Part shown: positions 22,401 through 34,335 of the stretch, in pieces
How the letters are laid out: each line of letters opens with the position of its first letter
How positions within the stretch are numbered: the stretch's first letter is position 1
Assembly: GCA_025175895.1 (NCBI GenBank)
Contig: CM045993.1
Coordinates: forward strand, 54,564,621-54,628,620
Length of the DNA stretch: 64,000 nt
DNA from: Wurfbainia villosa
Taxonomy: Eukaryota > Streptophyta > Magnoliopsida > Zingiberales > Zingiberaceae
Reading direction: 5' to 3'
The notes under the pieces: generated by a model
Seen by the model: the letters and a program-made list of their open reading frames with translations, nothing else
Database searches by the model: none
What the model was told of the DNA's origin: nothing
Translations under genes and position numbers: made by a program

Positions 22401-23432
22401 TGCTGGTGCAGTAGGCACCTAAGTCGAACCTGAGTTTTGATTATAGTAAACGATATAAAGTTAAGCTCATGTCGTTATCTCACGAGCTAAATCGAGTGTA
22501 CAGAAAATTGCTATAGCTGGAGTTGAAGGCTAGCAACACCCGGAGGAAGCCGTGGTGGTCGGGCGACACTCAAGTGACTTTGGAGGGAGCCAAAGGAATC
22601 GAGTGGAAGGCCGAAAGCGAAAGCGACACAGTAAGTATCGAGGTAAGCTCGTGTGTGTGCGAGAGTAAGTAAGGTCGTATCCTCTTTAGGGGGATGATCT
22701 TAAGTGTAGATCCAACCAAAGACATCCTATAGGTGGTCTAGGTCGAGATCGAATGGTCGGAGGCCATAGAAATAATATTTTTGTTAAGCTAACTTTGCCT
22801 TGCAGCTAGCATCAGTCGACTGTCAGCTTGGAGGACTCGACAACTGTCCAATAGTCGACTGTCGGAGGTTAGCATTCGACTGATGCTACCATCAGTCGAC
22901 TGATGGTTAAGGATCAGCCTCGAGGAGTCAAGTCTTATCACCATTTTTCAAGGAGCCATGTGCCCAATTCCTATTGGTTGAAGTTCCTCTCAAAAAGGGG
23001 GTCAAAGGCTATAAAAGGAGGGCCAATCCTAATGCTTCTTCTCCGACGTCTAGGTTTAATTGTTTTCTTTTTATTACGTTGGTTTAAGTTATTTATTTCA
23101 GTTCATTACTTTCAAATCTCAGAGCTTTTATGGTAACGAGGAGAGGGGGAGTGTCCCTCTACCTCAAGCTTTTTGCTTTTATTTGTAACGATTAACTCCT
23201 ACCTCTAACGAGGAGGAGTTCTTTAGTGTTTTTCCCTCTGTGCGTGGTCAAGGACCACTAGGGCCTTGGAGTAGTAGTCTAAGGCTACAAACCAAGTAAA
23301 AATATTTGTCTCTTTTATTTATTGCTTATCTTTCCACTGCAATTAATTATCTACTCGGGTTTTAACGAACGAACAAAAAAAAGGTTTTATCGCTATTCAC
23401 CCCCCCCTCTAGCGATCTGCTTCGATCCAATA
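22401..23432 (+). repeat. 3' LTR of D2
   Basis: 1,032 bp, TGCTGG...CCAATA; both ends carry one transition from TGTTGG...CCAACA. It lacks about 60 bp present in the 5' LTR and has GTCGAC-centred palindromes at about 22812-22910. Confidence 0.92.
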
Positions 23433-23437
23433 TGATT
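23433..23437. repeat. Target-site duplication of D2, right
   Basis: TGATT, matching 14584-14588. Confidence 0.9.
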
Positions 23438-23497
23438 CTTATTTCAAAAATAAAGATGTTCATACAAAAGATAGACTTTTCAGTATACATCCCAACA
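23438..23497 (-). repeat. 5' LTR of B1, right end
   Basis: 60 bp that continue the B LTR after the D2 insertion. The tail (CAGTATACAT...CCAACA) matches the ends of both B2 LTRs. Confidence 0.88.
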
Positions 23498-24088
23498 CAA
23501 CATCCATTGATCCTACACGCAAGGTAGTGGGATCGGATATTGGATTTATTAAAGATTGGTTGAAAATTATTAACCTAAATCATCTCACCCATGTCTACAT
23601 GATCAAACATGTTAACCCTATATGTTCTTGTGAGATGACTTCCAATTTTACTTGAATTAAATTTAATGATTTGAACACTTGTCAACCTTGCGTTAGATTT
23701 AGATTTGACCTTAGGCTCATCAAGTCACCTTTTCAAGATCATGGCTTCCAGGTCGTGGCGAGGCACAGAGGTCTTCTTTGATCGGAACAACAACCACTTC
23801 CTTAGACAAAGCCATTTTCAAGAAAATAGAGACTTGACTCACCTAAGACCACTTCCTAGTCTAACTAGTCTAGGATACAGCGAGGTAGCTTCAACTAGTT
23901 CGGTCAAGTGCACCGAACTAGATATGCCTTATCTAGCTCGAATACACAAGACTCCGCTTTCCTAGCGTACTAACATCTCACCGCGTCCTGGTACTATGTT
24001 ATCAAGTATTGACGAGTTATTGTCCTATCTAACCATTCTAAAAAGAAAAATCAAACTAAATAAAGAACCTAAGCATGCAATTTCTAAG
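23498..24088 (-). other. gag/pol spacer of D1
   Basis: Collinear with 17819-18420 of D2, including the acceptor-like TGTAG|GATCAATGG (about 23505-23525), the CATCTCAC/GTGAGATG hairpin and the block shared with family C. An open frame on the opposite strand (23705-23965) has a counterpart in D2 but no domain. Confidence 0.78.
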
Positions 24089-25683
24089 TTAAAATGCAAA
24101 TAAGTTTTGTACTGGCTCCCCTGGACTATTGAATCGGTTTGGTCTCTCCACATAGTGGATTTGGTCCTTGGAAATCCAGTACTGGTTCAATCCTAAGTTT
24201 GAAATCAAGGCGGTCTTAGGGATCCATGCTTGGACACATTTTTTATGTCGACTTACAATCGACATATACGACTTGTTGGTCGTATTTAAGCTAAACCCTA
24301 GTCCGGCCTTGTTGTACACGACCCTTTGCGATCCAAGTAGGAGGTCAAGTCCTTTGGATCCCAAAGTAAACCTTTCCAACGTGTTCCTAAGATCTTTGAC
24401 TTGAATTTTCAAGAGTGAGTTCTCAACTTCGAGCTTTTCAACTCGAGTTTAGTCCTCCTGTCGAACTCGACTAGTCGAAGAGGTTAGGGAGACCTCGTGT
24501 TTGAGGAGTTTAACTTCCTTAACCAGGGTCTCGACCTTGGACTCGGACTTAGCTAATTTCCTAGTTAAGAACTTAATTGCACTATAAAGCGTACTAATAA
24601 GGGATCGACTTACTTTAGTGTATCTTTTGAACCGGATGCGTATCCGTGACTTGTCTTGAATAGCGCTTCGCAGTCCGACTCATCTTCGGTTTCTGATTCG
24701 TGTTCAGGTTCCGACTCCGTCTCTGATTCCACCGATTTAGCCATGAGGACACGATCATCATCTTCTTCCTTGGATGCTTCTTCCCATGTAGTGTTAAGTG
24801 CCTTTTTGTGTTTTGGTGCTTTGCTCTTGAGTTTTGGGCATTCGGACTTGATGTGTCCAAACCTATTACATTCGTAACACCTAATATTAGAACTTTTAGG
24901 CTTACCTTCGTTGGGTCGAGTGATGGTTTGCTTTTGGCCCTTGACTATCCTCTGAACTAGGTTGACTAATTCGGCCTCTATTTCCGGGTCAACCTCCGAA
25001 TCGGACTCATCTTCTTCTTCCTTCGGGGGTGGCTTGCTCGCAGTTTTCTTCCTTGAACCTGCAAAAAGTACTATGCCCTTCTCAGGTTCTGAGTTAGACT
25101 GCTCATGAAGTTTGAAATCGGAAAATAACTCATCTAACCTAAGTTTTGAAAGATCCTTGGAGACCTTGTAGGCATCATCCATGGATGCCCACAAGGTAGT
25201 CCTAGGAAAAGAGTTAAGAACATACCTAATAAGATCGCGGTTTTCGACTTTTTGCCTGATCACATGTAGGTTATTGACTATGTCTTGAACGCGAGCGTGA
25301 AGTTGCATCGTCGTTTCGTGTTCCTGCATTTTTAGATTATATAATTTATTAAACAAAAGATCGCGCTTACATACCTTGGCTTCATCGGTCCCTTCGTGTA
25401 GCTCTACTAGCTTTGTACAAAGGTCCTCCTTGGATAAGCCGCATTGGAGGATTTGAGTCACCTTGGCATCGGCTTCGACTTGTCTTTTTGTAGCATTGGT
25501 CCATTGGTCACAATCCAAAGATTCACCCACTTCGTTAGTCGGAAGTGTGAATTCCGTTTGGATTATGATCCACATCTCGATTTGGGTCTTAAGAAAGTAC
25601 TCCATCCGACCCTTCCAATAACGGAAGTCATCTCCATTGTAAAATGGAGGCCGAACGGTGCTAAAAGCCTCAAGATGGGCCAT
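24089..25683 (-). pseudogene. gag: gag of D1, frameshifted
   Basis: The ATG at 25683 (MAHLEAFSTVRPPFYNGDDF) is preferred over an upstream start at 25740 because D2 gag begins there. The frame is open to 24610 and includes the intact zinc knuckle CYECNRFGHIKSEC. An in-frame deletion removes about 14 codons around SKEDLCTKL compared with D2. A one-base loss at the GGTAAGT site near 24612 shifts the frame. The tail is readable in another frame at 24089-24412. Confidence 0.88.
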
Positions 25684-25891
25684 TGATACAAAAACAAACA
25701 AGAGAATGAAGACGAAAAAACCTAACAATAACACAAACAATCGAAATGTACCAAGACTCGCGTCTTGGATTAGTAGTGCGGGAGAAAAACTAAGTGAATG
25801 AAATAAATTCGAAACAAACAGAATAAAAAAGAGGAAAAAAAATCTGTAAAGAAGCTAGATTGATGGTTTCACCAAATCTTAGCACCCCCGA

Positions 25892-25902
25892 CTCTGATAC
25901 CA
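25892..25902 (-). other. tRNA-Met primer-binding site of D1
   Basis: Minus strand TGGTATCAGAG, two bases from the LTR start at 25905. The leader 25684-25891 is short and featureless. Confidence 0.9.
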
Positions 25903-25904
25903 AT

Positions 25905-26451
25905 TGTTGGATCGAGTGGATCGCTAGAGGGGGGGGGTGAATAGCGATAAAAAATTTTGTACGAATTCGTTGAGTAGACAATTAAACGCAGCGGAAAGAT
26001 AAATAAAAACTAAAAGAGACAAGTAGATTTTTTACTTGCTTCGTAGCCTTCAGCTACTACTCCAAGGCCCTAGTGATCCTTGATCATGCACGGAGGGAAA
26101 ATCACTAAAGAACTCTTCCTCCTTGGAGGTAGGAGTTAATCGAATACAAGAAAACACAAAGCTTAAGGTAGAGGGACACTCCCCCTCTCCTCGTTACGAT
26201 AAAAACTTTGAGACAATAATGTAGAAAAGACAATGAATTGAAGCTTATACCGACGGAAAAAAAATAAACAATTAAACCTAGAGCATCGGAGAGGTAGCAC
26301 TTCATTGCCGGAGAGTTGTAGCTTTGCGGAGGCTTTTGGAAGCTTAGAATTGATGAGAAAACCCTAGGATAGGCCCCCTCCTTTTATAGCCTTTGAGTCC
26401 CTTTTCGAGAGGAACTTCAGCTAATCAAATTTGAGCACCACTCCCCTTGAA
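25905..26451 (-). repeat. 5' LTR of D1, left part
   Basis: TGTTGGATCGAG onward, the reverse of the D2 LTR end. It stops at the C1 target site (26452-26456). Confidence 0.88.
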
Positions 26452-26456
26452 ATGAG
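26452..26456. repeat. Target-site duplication of C1, left
   Basis: ATGAG, matched by ATGAG at 52455-52459 about 26 kb away, which defines C1 as one insertion. Confidence 0.92.
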
Positions 26457-28320
26457 TGTAGGGATTTCTTTATGCAAAATAGCATATGCGCAACGGAAAA
26501 ATAGGATCCCTTCCAAGTGATCCTTGCGAAAGAAAACCTCATACAAAAATAAATTTCTCAAAACCTATCTTATAGGAGAATATTACCTTTGTTGCGTGCC
26601 CTTTTTAATCCCGCTTCTCCTTGAGTTTGTTGGATCTTTTAGCACGTTCAAATGTCCGTGCCTCTATATGTATCCACACGAGCAAGCTCTTGTCTCACAA
26701 AAGAAAATAGAAGAGCTCTCCTTTACTTCTTGCTAGAGAAGTCCCTAAAGGAGAGGAAGATAGGGAAAAAGAGAAAGGAAGAAGAAGACCACTCTTCTTG
26801 CTAGCCTACACTCACAAAAGCCACACAACCAAAGCCTCTCACCACCAAGCTCTCTCCAAGCCTCAAGCTTCAACCAAAGCCTCAAGTTTTTCACCTAGTT
26901 GGCCGGCCACCCCATGGGGTGTTTTATAGGATTGAAAAAACCTTTCACCTCCTATCACATTCAATGCAATCAATTGCATTGAAACATAATCAACACTCCT
27001 TGTTTGGCCGGCCACATGTGGAGAAATTCCAAAGGTCAAAACCCTTTGTCTCCTTCCACCTCATCAAGCTTAGGTGGCATGCTTATGTGGCATGCTTATG
27101 TGGCATTCATGCATGTTGAATTAATCTTATTAATCCAATAAGCTTATGTTATTATATTGAATTAATCTCATTAAATCAATAAGGTAACATATTGAATTAA
27201 TCTTATTAAATCAATTAAGCTTAGCATATTGAATTAATCTCATTAAATCAATAAGCTAAAATTCTCATTAAGCTTAAAGTCCAAAAACCATTTTGTACTT
27301 AAGCTTATTTCCAAATTATTCTAGTCAAACTAGAATGCACTAATTCTTCTAATCATCATGCTCTTTGTGTGTGACCCTATAGGCTCTCATAACGTTGGCA
27401 GTGGATCTAAACTCTTTTAGATGCACAAGCAATGAGCGACATCTAGCAATACATCATTGCTACCCAAGTTACGAAATAAGTCAAGATCCGACTAACCTTT
27501 CCGTGACTACTATAATGTATGACCATGTCCTTCTATCCTTGATATCAGATTGACCAATGAGGCATAGACCGTGTCATCCTTGATCAATCTATGTGTTTCT
27601 TGATCCCTGAGTAAACTAACTCAAACAAATAAGCTCAATATCTCATATTGACTCATTCGAGCATGGCCATGCATTTTAGTAGTTCTACTCAATCAAGGGG
27701 CCCACAGATATCACTCCCGTCATATGGGAGGGATAGATCCCATCTACATCACTCACATCCCTCCGCATAATTTGTTATATACCCAGTAATCACCTTTATG
27801 GTCCACCCTGTTACGGGTGACGTTTGACGATACCAAAGTACATAACTCCTTATGTAGGGAACCGTAGTGACTTCAGGTTTGAGGACTATTCATACCAATA
27901 GTCACATGAGAAAGTTTATGACACTCATATGACGATCCATGAAACTTTCTCATGGTGGGTCAGTTCAGTATATATTCTCTAATATATACCCATGTGTCAA
28001 CTTGATATCATATATCCATGACTTGTGAGATCAAGTCATCAATTGACCTACATGCTAGTCTTTATGTATTAATATTGCCCTTGCATATTAATACTCGACT
28101 AGGAACATTTAGGAAAGTGTTCTCTACAGCCTCTCATAATCAATTCTGCCAATTGATGTGTTGTAGATAAGAACCTACTTTTCTAGGGCATTATTATATT
28201 TAATTTAGCTGGCACAAGCAAGACGTAAATATAATAATCAATCCTTTGCCTTTGTAGAATATGATACAAAATGTTCCCTATTCAACCATCACATGATTGG
28301 TTCTAGGGCTATAACTAACA
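26457..28320 (-). repeat. 3' LTR of C1
   Basis: 1,864 bp, TGTAGGG...CTAACA. Includes a TATA-like CCTATAAAAC (minus strand, about 26921-26930), two or three GTGGCATGCTTAT repeats (27073-27110) and an AT-rich tandem array (27116-27275). Confidence 0.93.
27116..27275. repeat. AT-rich ~40-bp tandem repeats in family-C LTR
   Basis: Four units built on TTGAATTAATCTYATTAAATC. The same array is found at about 33530-33690, 40430-40590 and 51250-51415 in the other family-C LTRs. Confidence 0.8.
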
Positions 28321-28331
28321 ATCTCCCACTA
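28321..28331 (-). other. Polypurine tract of C1
   Basis: Minus strand TAGTGGGAGAT directly before the LTR start. Confidence 0.88.
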
Positions 28332-28907
28332 GCACTAGTACCAATCACTATAATATCTAATACCTAGTGACCTAGTGTGACCATCATGCTTCCTCTGTGC
28401 CAAAGTCTTGGTCAATGGATCTGTGATGTTAGCTTCTGTCGGTACTCTGCATATCCTCACATCTCCTCTATCGATGATCTCTCGAATGAGATGGAAGCGC
28501 CGCAGTATGTGTTTGGTCCACTGATGTGATCGAGGTTCCTTAGCCTGTGCAATAGCTCCATTGTTGTCACAATAGAGGTCTATTGGATCTGCAATGCTAG
28601 GAACTATCCCAAGTTCACTGATGAACTTGCGGAGCCAAACAGCCTCCTTTGCTGCATCAGACGCAGCAATATACTTGGCTTCTGTTGTAGAATCAACAAG
28701 CGTATCTGCTTGAAGCTCTTCGACTCACGGCTCCACCATTCGGCAAAACACGTACCCGATTGCGATCTATAGTCATCCTGTATGCGTTTGGAAGCTTGCA
28801 TCACTTTGTAACCCTTCTGATTAGCTCCTCATTGCCTCGAATATCGGAAATATTCTTTCGTTCTTCATAAGTATTTAAGAATATTTTTATTTGCTATCCG
28901 ATGACTT
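28332..28907 (-). pseudogene. Copia RNase H domain (C1), broken
   Basis: Pieces of the Copia RNase H occur in all three frames, including an unbroken 66-codon piece at 28604-28804 and the C-terminal DPLTK-like end near 28400. No frame joins them. It lies directly after reverse transcriptase. Confidence 0.75.
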
Positions 28908-29876
28908 TCACTGGATCCGATTGTATCTACTCGTCATGCTCAAAGCATACGAGGCGTCGGAGCAGTACAAAGCATGGCGTACATGATAGACCCTATAAGC
29001 GGATGCATAAGGGATCTTATCCATGCGATCTCTCTCCTCCTTAGAAGAGGGACATTGAGTCTTCGAAAGACTCACACCATGTGATAAAGGCAGAAATCCT
29101 TTCTTGGAATTTTGCATAGCAAAACGATCTAGCACTTTATCGATGTATGTACTCTGACTTAGGCCAAGTAATCTTTTAGATCTATCTCTATAGATCTTGA
29201 TGCCTAGAATATAGGCAGCTTCACCTAAGTCTTTCATCGAAATAATTCCTAACCACATCTTCACGGTGGAGTGAGGAATATCATTTCGATGAAGTATGTC
29301 ATCTACATACAAGACAAGAAATACAACTGTGCTCCCACTATTTCTCTTGTAGACACAAGGTTCATCTTCATTCTTGATGAAACCAAACTCCTTGATTGCA
29401 TCATCGAATCGAAGATTCCAGCTTCGAGAGGCTTGCTTTAGTCCATAAATGGACCTTTGCAGTTTGCATACCTTTCCAGGATGCTTTGGATCTTCAAAAC
29501 TCTCAGGCTGTGTCATGTACACATCCTCGAGTAGCTTTCCATTCAGAAAAGCGGTTTTGACATCCATCTGCCAGATCTCATAATCGTGGTAGGCTGCAAT
29601 AGCAAGTATGATCCGAATGGATTTAAGCATCGCAACTGGTGAAAAGGTTTCATCATAGTCAATACCATGAATTTATTTGAATCCTTTAGCCACCAATCTC
29701 CCTTTATAGGTATGCTTATTACCATCCATGTCAGTCTTTACTTTAAAGACCCACTTACACCCAATGGGTTTTACCCCTTCAGGTGGATCAACCAAAGTCC
29801 ATACTTGGTTAGTGTACATGGATTCCATTTCGGATCTCATGGCCTTTAGCCATTTCTCGGAATCTGGGCTCATCAT
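28908..29876 (-). pseudogene. Copia reverse transcriptase (C1)
   Basis: The N-terminal piece (29673-29876) has EKWLKAMRSEMESMY and GCKWVFKVK. A TAA at about 29672 lies one transition from a glutamine codon. The main piece (28908-29630) has the MDVKTAFLNG strand, IYGLKQASRSW and catalytic YVDD (VLYVDDIL), followed by a small deletion where family members read LLIGND. The thumb region loses frame near SAYRVYHV. Confidence 0.9.
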
Positions 29877-30997
29877 AGCTTCTTAATAGGATGTAGGCTC
29901 GTCAAGATCGACAAGCAATACATCATCGTTGTCAGTCAAGAGAAAAGAATATCTCTCGGGTTGACGACAGATCCTATCAGATCTACGAAGAGGTTGGTCT
30001 ACTTGAACAGGTGTTTGCTCCACAACTCTTTGGGCAATAATTTCCTCATCCACAACACTTTGTGGTGCCTATTCATTTTCCATCGAAGCCTTAGTGTTAT
30101 CTTCATCTTGAATTTCTTCAAGATGAATTTTACTCCCACTAGTTTTTTTAGAAATAAATTCTCTTTCTAGAAAGACAGCATTTCTGGCAACAAACACCTT
30201 GCCAAGTGTGGGATTGTAAAAGTAATATCCCTTAGTTTCCTTGGGATATCCTACAAAATAACACTTATCTGATTTGGGTCCTAGTTTATCTGAGACTTGA
30301 CGTCTAACATAAGCTTCACAACCCCAAATCTTTATAAAAGACATTTTGGGACTCTTCGATCCATACGTATATGGTGTCTTTTCTCGGCTTTTGATGGGGA
30401 GCGATTAAGTGTGAAAGCTCTCTAGAGCTAAACCCCAAAAGGAAGTAGGTAGATCGGTTTGGCTCATCATTGATCGTACCATATCTAATAAATGCGATTT
30501 CTCCTCTCGGATACACCATTCCATTGTGGTGTTCCAAGTGGAGTGAGTTGGGATATTATCCACACTCGGCCGGTGATCTCGAAACTCTTGACTAAGGTAT
30601 TCACCACCTCGATCGATCGAAGTAGCTTAATCGCTTACCAAGTTGGTTTTGTACTTCATTCTTGAATTCTTTGAACTTTTCAAAGGATTGACTTATGTCT
30701 CATCAAATATAAGTAGCCAAATCTACTCATATCATCGGTGAAAGTAATAAAGTACTTATAGCCTCCTCTGGCTTGACATTGAAAGGGCCACATACATCGG
30801 TATGTATGAGTCCTAACAAGTCCGTCGCTCTCTGCCATGTCCACTAAATGGAGTTTTAGTCATCTTTCCTAAAAGACAAGATTTACCTCATATGATTCAA
30901 AATCAAATGAGTCAATAATCCATCTTTATGGAGTTGGGATATGCGTTTTTCATTTATGTGACCTAAGCGGCGATGTGCGAGATATGTTTGGTTCAAA
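29877..30997 (-). pseudogene. Copia integrase (C1), heavily frameshifted
   Basis: The C-terminal domain is readable at 30069-30344 (FIKIWGCEAYVRR, CYFVGYPKETKGYYFYN). The catalytic core (about 30400-30990) aligns with the intact-looking core of C2 but has many one- to five-base losses, several at CTG/CAG sites, and no long frame. Confidence 0.85.
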
Positions 30998-32246
30998 TTA
31001 TTCGATTTGAACCATTTGGTATTCGTTATAAATTAGGTTTTCTAAATCTAGAACATAGAGACCATTCATAAGTGGTGCATTACAATAGAACATTTCATTC
31101 AAATAAATGGAACAACATTTGTCCTTTATTATAAAAGAAAAGTTTTTCTTGTCTAAACAAGATACAGAAATTATGTTCTTCGTTAATGCAGGTACATAAA
31201 AGCACTCCTCTAGTTCTAAGATAAGCCCAGTGGGCAAAGACAAAGAATATGTTCCTACAGCTACAGCAGCAACTTTTGCGCCATTGCCTACTCGTAGGTC
31301 CACTTCGGCCTTTGCCATTAGTCTACTATTTCTCAGTCTCTGCACATTAGTACAAATGTGAGATGCACATCCGATATCTAATACCCATGTAGAAGAAATA
31401 GATAGATTAACTTCTATAACGTGTATACAGGCGAAGTCACTTCTTTTCTTTACTTCCTCAAGGTAGACTTTGCAGTTCCGCTTCCAGTGTCCAGTCTCAC
31501 CGCAATGGAAACAGTCCCCTTCCTTAGGTTCTTTACCTTTACCCTTTGAAGTGGATGAATTGGCTTTGCCTTTGGCTTGGGTCTTACCCTTGCCTTTGCG
31601 TTTACCTTTGCCCTTCTTGACCATTAGTACGTTACTAACTTTCTTCTTGAGATTCGGTTTAGCAGTTCTTAACATGCTGAGAATCTCAGGCAAAGGCTTA
31701 TCAATTTCATTCATGTTATAATTCATGACGAATTGATTATATGCTTCCGGCAATGATTACAGGATAACATCGGTTGCCAATTCTTGGCTCAGTGGAAAAC
31801 CTAGTCTTTCAAGGTTCTCAACGTACCCTATCATTTTAAATACGTGAGTTCCTACAGGTGTTCCTTCTTGCATCTTGCATGCAAAAAGAGCCTTAGACAC
31901 TTCAAAACGCTCGTGCCTAGCTTGTCCTTGATATAGTTGTTTCAAATGCTCAACCATACCATAGGCATCCATGTTCTCATGTTGCTTCTGAAGCTCAGAG
32001 TTCATGGTGGCAAGCATAAGACATGACACATCTAATGCGTCATCTTGATGCTTCTTATAAGCATCCTTTTCGGCACGAGTGGCGCAGCGGTGTTTGAGGA
32101 TAGACCGCTCTAGGACATACAGGTTTTACGTTCTTGCTTGAGGATAATCCTCAAGTTCCTATACCATCTAGAAAGTTAGCTCCATTGAGCTTGTCTTTCT
32201 CAAGACGAATCATGAAGTTGAGGGGGTGTGTCGTGTTAGATGACAT
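30998..32246 (-). pseudogene. gag: Copia gag, nucleocapsid and protease (C1)
   Basis: The likely start is the ATG at 32246. The first ~70 codons are frameshifted. From 32029 one frame runs to 30998 with a single TAA near 31755. It holds the capsid (KQHENMDAYGMVEHLKQLYQ), a repetitive lysine/glycine stretch, the intact zinc knuckle CFHCGETGHWKRNC and the protease site. The protease triad reads WVLDIGCASHIC, with isoleucine where active Copia proteases have threonine or serine. It continues into the pre-integrase region. Confidence 0.88.
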
Positions 32247-32471
32247 GGTGATCTACAACATTAAAATGCAAAATTAAGTATCATACCTAAGTCATTTAAT
32301 TAGGCCTTTAATTAAATGAGGCTCCCATTAAATTCTCATAGCTTTGATATGAGCTAATCATTGATGTAGGCAAACACATTTTGCTTACATCATTAGCTTC
32401 TATTTAGCTATAAATTTATATGGGATAAAGATCCACATCATACTTCGTCTTGAGTTAGCTTTGGCTAATCG
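32247..32471 (-). other. Leader of C1, gag-proximal part
   Basis: Untranslated sequence cut by C2 at 32472-32476. The remainder is at 41250-42233. The two join without loss when the C2 insertion is set aside. Confidence 0.85.
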
Positions 32472-32476
32472 CCCAA
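32472..32476. repeat. Target-site duplication of C2, left
   Basis: CCCAA, matching 41245-41249. Confidence 0.92.
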
Positions 32477-34320
32477 TGTTAGTTAAAGCCCTAGAACCAA
32501 TCATGTGATGGTTGAATAGGGAACATTTTGTATCATATTCTATAAAGGCAAAGGATTGGTTATTATATTTACATCTTGCTTGTGCCAGCTAATTTAAATA
32601 TAATAATGCCCTAGAAAAGTAGGTTCTTATCTACAGCACATCAATTGGCAGAATTGATTATGAGAGGCTGTAGAGAACACTTTCCTAAATGTTCCTAGTC
32701 GAGTATTAATATGCAAGGGCAATATTAATACATAAAGACTAGCATGTAGGTCAATTGATGACTTGATCTCACAAGTCATGGATATATGATATCAAGTTGA
32801 CACATGGGTATATATTGGAGAATATATACTGAACTGACCCGCCATGAGAAAGTTTCATGGATCGTTATATGAGTGTCATAAACTTTCTCATGTGACTATT
32901 GGTATGAATAGTCCTTAGACCTGAAGTCACTACGGTTCCCTACATAAGGAGTTATGTACTTTGGTATCGTCAAACGTCACCCGTAACAGGGTGGACCATA
33001 AAGGCGATTACTGGGTATGTAACAAATTATGCGGAGGGATGTGAGTGATGTAGATGGGATCTATCCCTTCCATATGACGGGAGTGATATCGGTGGGCCCC
33101 TTGATTGAGTAGAACTACTAAAACGCATGGCCATGCTCGAATGAGTCAATATGAGATATTGAGCTCATTTGTTTGAGTTAGTTTACTCAGGGATCAAGAA
33201 ACACATAGATTGATCGAGGATGACACGGTCTATGCCTCATTGATCAATCTGATATCAAGGATAGAAGGACACGGTCATATATTATAGTAGTCACGGAAAG
33301 GTTAGTCGGATCTTGACTTATCTCGTAACTTGGGTAGCAATGATGTATTGCTAGATACCGCTCATTGCTTGTGTATCTAAAAGAGTTTAGATCCACTGCC
33401 AACGTTATGAGAGCCTATAGGGTCACACACAAAGAGCATGATAATTAGAGGAATTAGAGTATTCTAGTTTGACTAGAATAATTTGGGAATAAGCTTAAGT
33501 ACAAAATGGTTTTGGACTTTAAGCTTAATGAGAATTTTAGCTAATTGATTTAATGAGATTAATTCAATATGTTACCTTATTGATTTAATAAGATTAATTC
33601 AATATGATAACATAAGCTTAATTGAATTAATAAGATTAATTCAATATGATAACATAAGCTTAATTGAATTAATAAGATTAATTCAACATGCATGAATGCC
33701 ACATAAGCATGCCACCTAAGCATCCACCTAAGCTAGATAAGGTGGAAGGGGACAAAATGGTTTTTGTCTCCTTAAGTGGCCGGCCAAAACAAAAGGGGTC
33801 TCAATGCAATGGATTGCATTAAATTGTAGGAGGTGAAAGGGTTTTGCCAACCCTATAAAAGGCCCCATGGAGTGGCCGGCCAAAGCATCATTTGGATTGT
33901 GATTGTGGTGTGAGAGAGAGCTTGAGAAGCTTGGTGGAAGCTTTGGTTGTGTGGCTTTGTGAGTGTAGGCTAGCAAGAAGAGTAGTCTTCTTCCTCCTTT
34001 CTCTTCTTCCCTAGATTCCTCTCCTTTAGGGACTTCTCTAGCAAGAAGTAAAGGAGAGCTCTTCTAGTTTTCCTTTTGTGAGACAAGAGCGTGCTCGTGT
34101 GGATACGTATAGAGGCACGGACACTTGAACGTGCTAAAGATCCAACAACCCGAAAGGAAAAGCGGGATTAACAAGGGCACGCAACAAAGGTAATCCTCTC
34201 CTATAAGATAGGTTTGGTTTAGAGAAATTTATTTTATACGAGTTTGCTTTCGCATGGATCACTTGGAAGGGATCCTATTTTCCGCAAGATATGCCATTAG
34301 GCATACGAGAATTCCCTACA
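32477..34320 (+). repeat. 5' LTR of C2
   Basis: 1,844 bp, TGTTAGTT...CCCTACA. Matches the 3' LTR closely except in the patch 39580-40330 of the latter. Confidence 0.93.
33853..33862 (+). promoter_or_regulatory. TATA box of C2 5' LTR
   Basis: CTATAAAAGG, repeated at 40769-40778 in the 3' LTR. Likely core promoter. Confidence 0.6.
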
Positions 34321-34322
34321 AG

Positions 34323-34335
34323 TGGTATCAGAGCC
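34323..34335 (+). other. tRNA-Met primer-binding site of C2
   Basis: TGGTATCAGAGCC two bases after the LTR end. Confidence 0.93.

Larger units (their letters stand above)
14589..23432 (+). mobile_element. D2: SIRE-like Ty1/Copia retrotransposon, nearly complete
   Basis: Plus-strand element with LTRs 14589-15692 and 22401-23432, tRNA-Met primer site, gag, protease-integrase-reverse transcriptase-RNase H, a long 3' region with several polypurine tracts, and a TGATT target duplication. The gag zinc knuckle CYECNRFGHIKSEC and the protease start LDSGCSRHMTGD are characteristic of the SIRE/Maximus lineage (family knowledge; no tree was made). It is the best-preserved element here: five TGA stops and one frameshift separate it from open frames. 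Confidence 0.92.
10272..23497 (-). mobile_element. Family-B Copia copy B1, 5' part, interrupted by D2
   Basis: Integrase, protease, gag, leader, primer site and 5' LTR of a minus-strand Copia are in order from 10272 to 14588, and the LTR resumes at 23438-23497 after the D2 insertion. Its reverse transcriptase, RNase H and 3' LTR should lie left of the window, because family A inserted into its integrase at 10271/10272. B1 itself lies inside D1: D1 sequence (protease start) begins at 23498. Family B is also present as B2. Confidence 0.88.
23498..26456 (-). mobile_element. D1: SIRE-like Copia, 5' portion, interrupted
   Basis: Minus-strand relative of D2. It contains the protease start and gag/pol spacer (23498-24088), gag (24089-25683), primer site and the first part of its 5' LTR (25905-26456). 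The LTR resumes at 52460-52788 after C1. The rest of pol should lie left of the window, since B1 inserted at 23497/23498, within the codons just before the protease motif. Confidence 0.88.
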
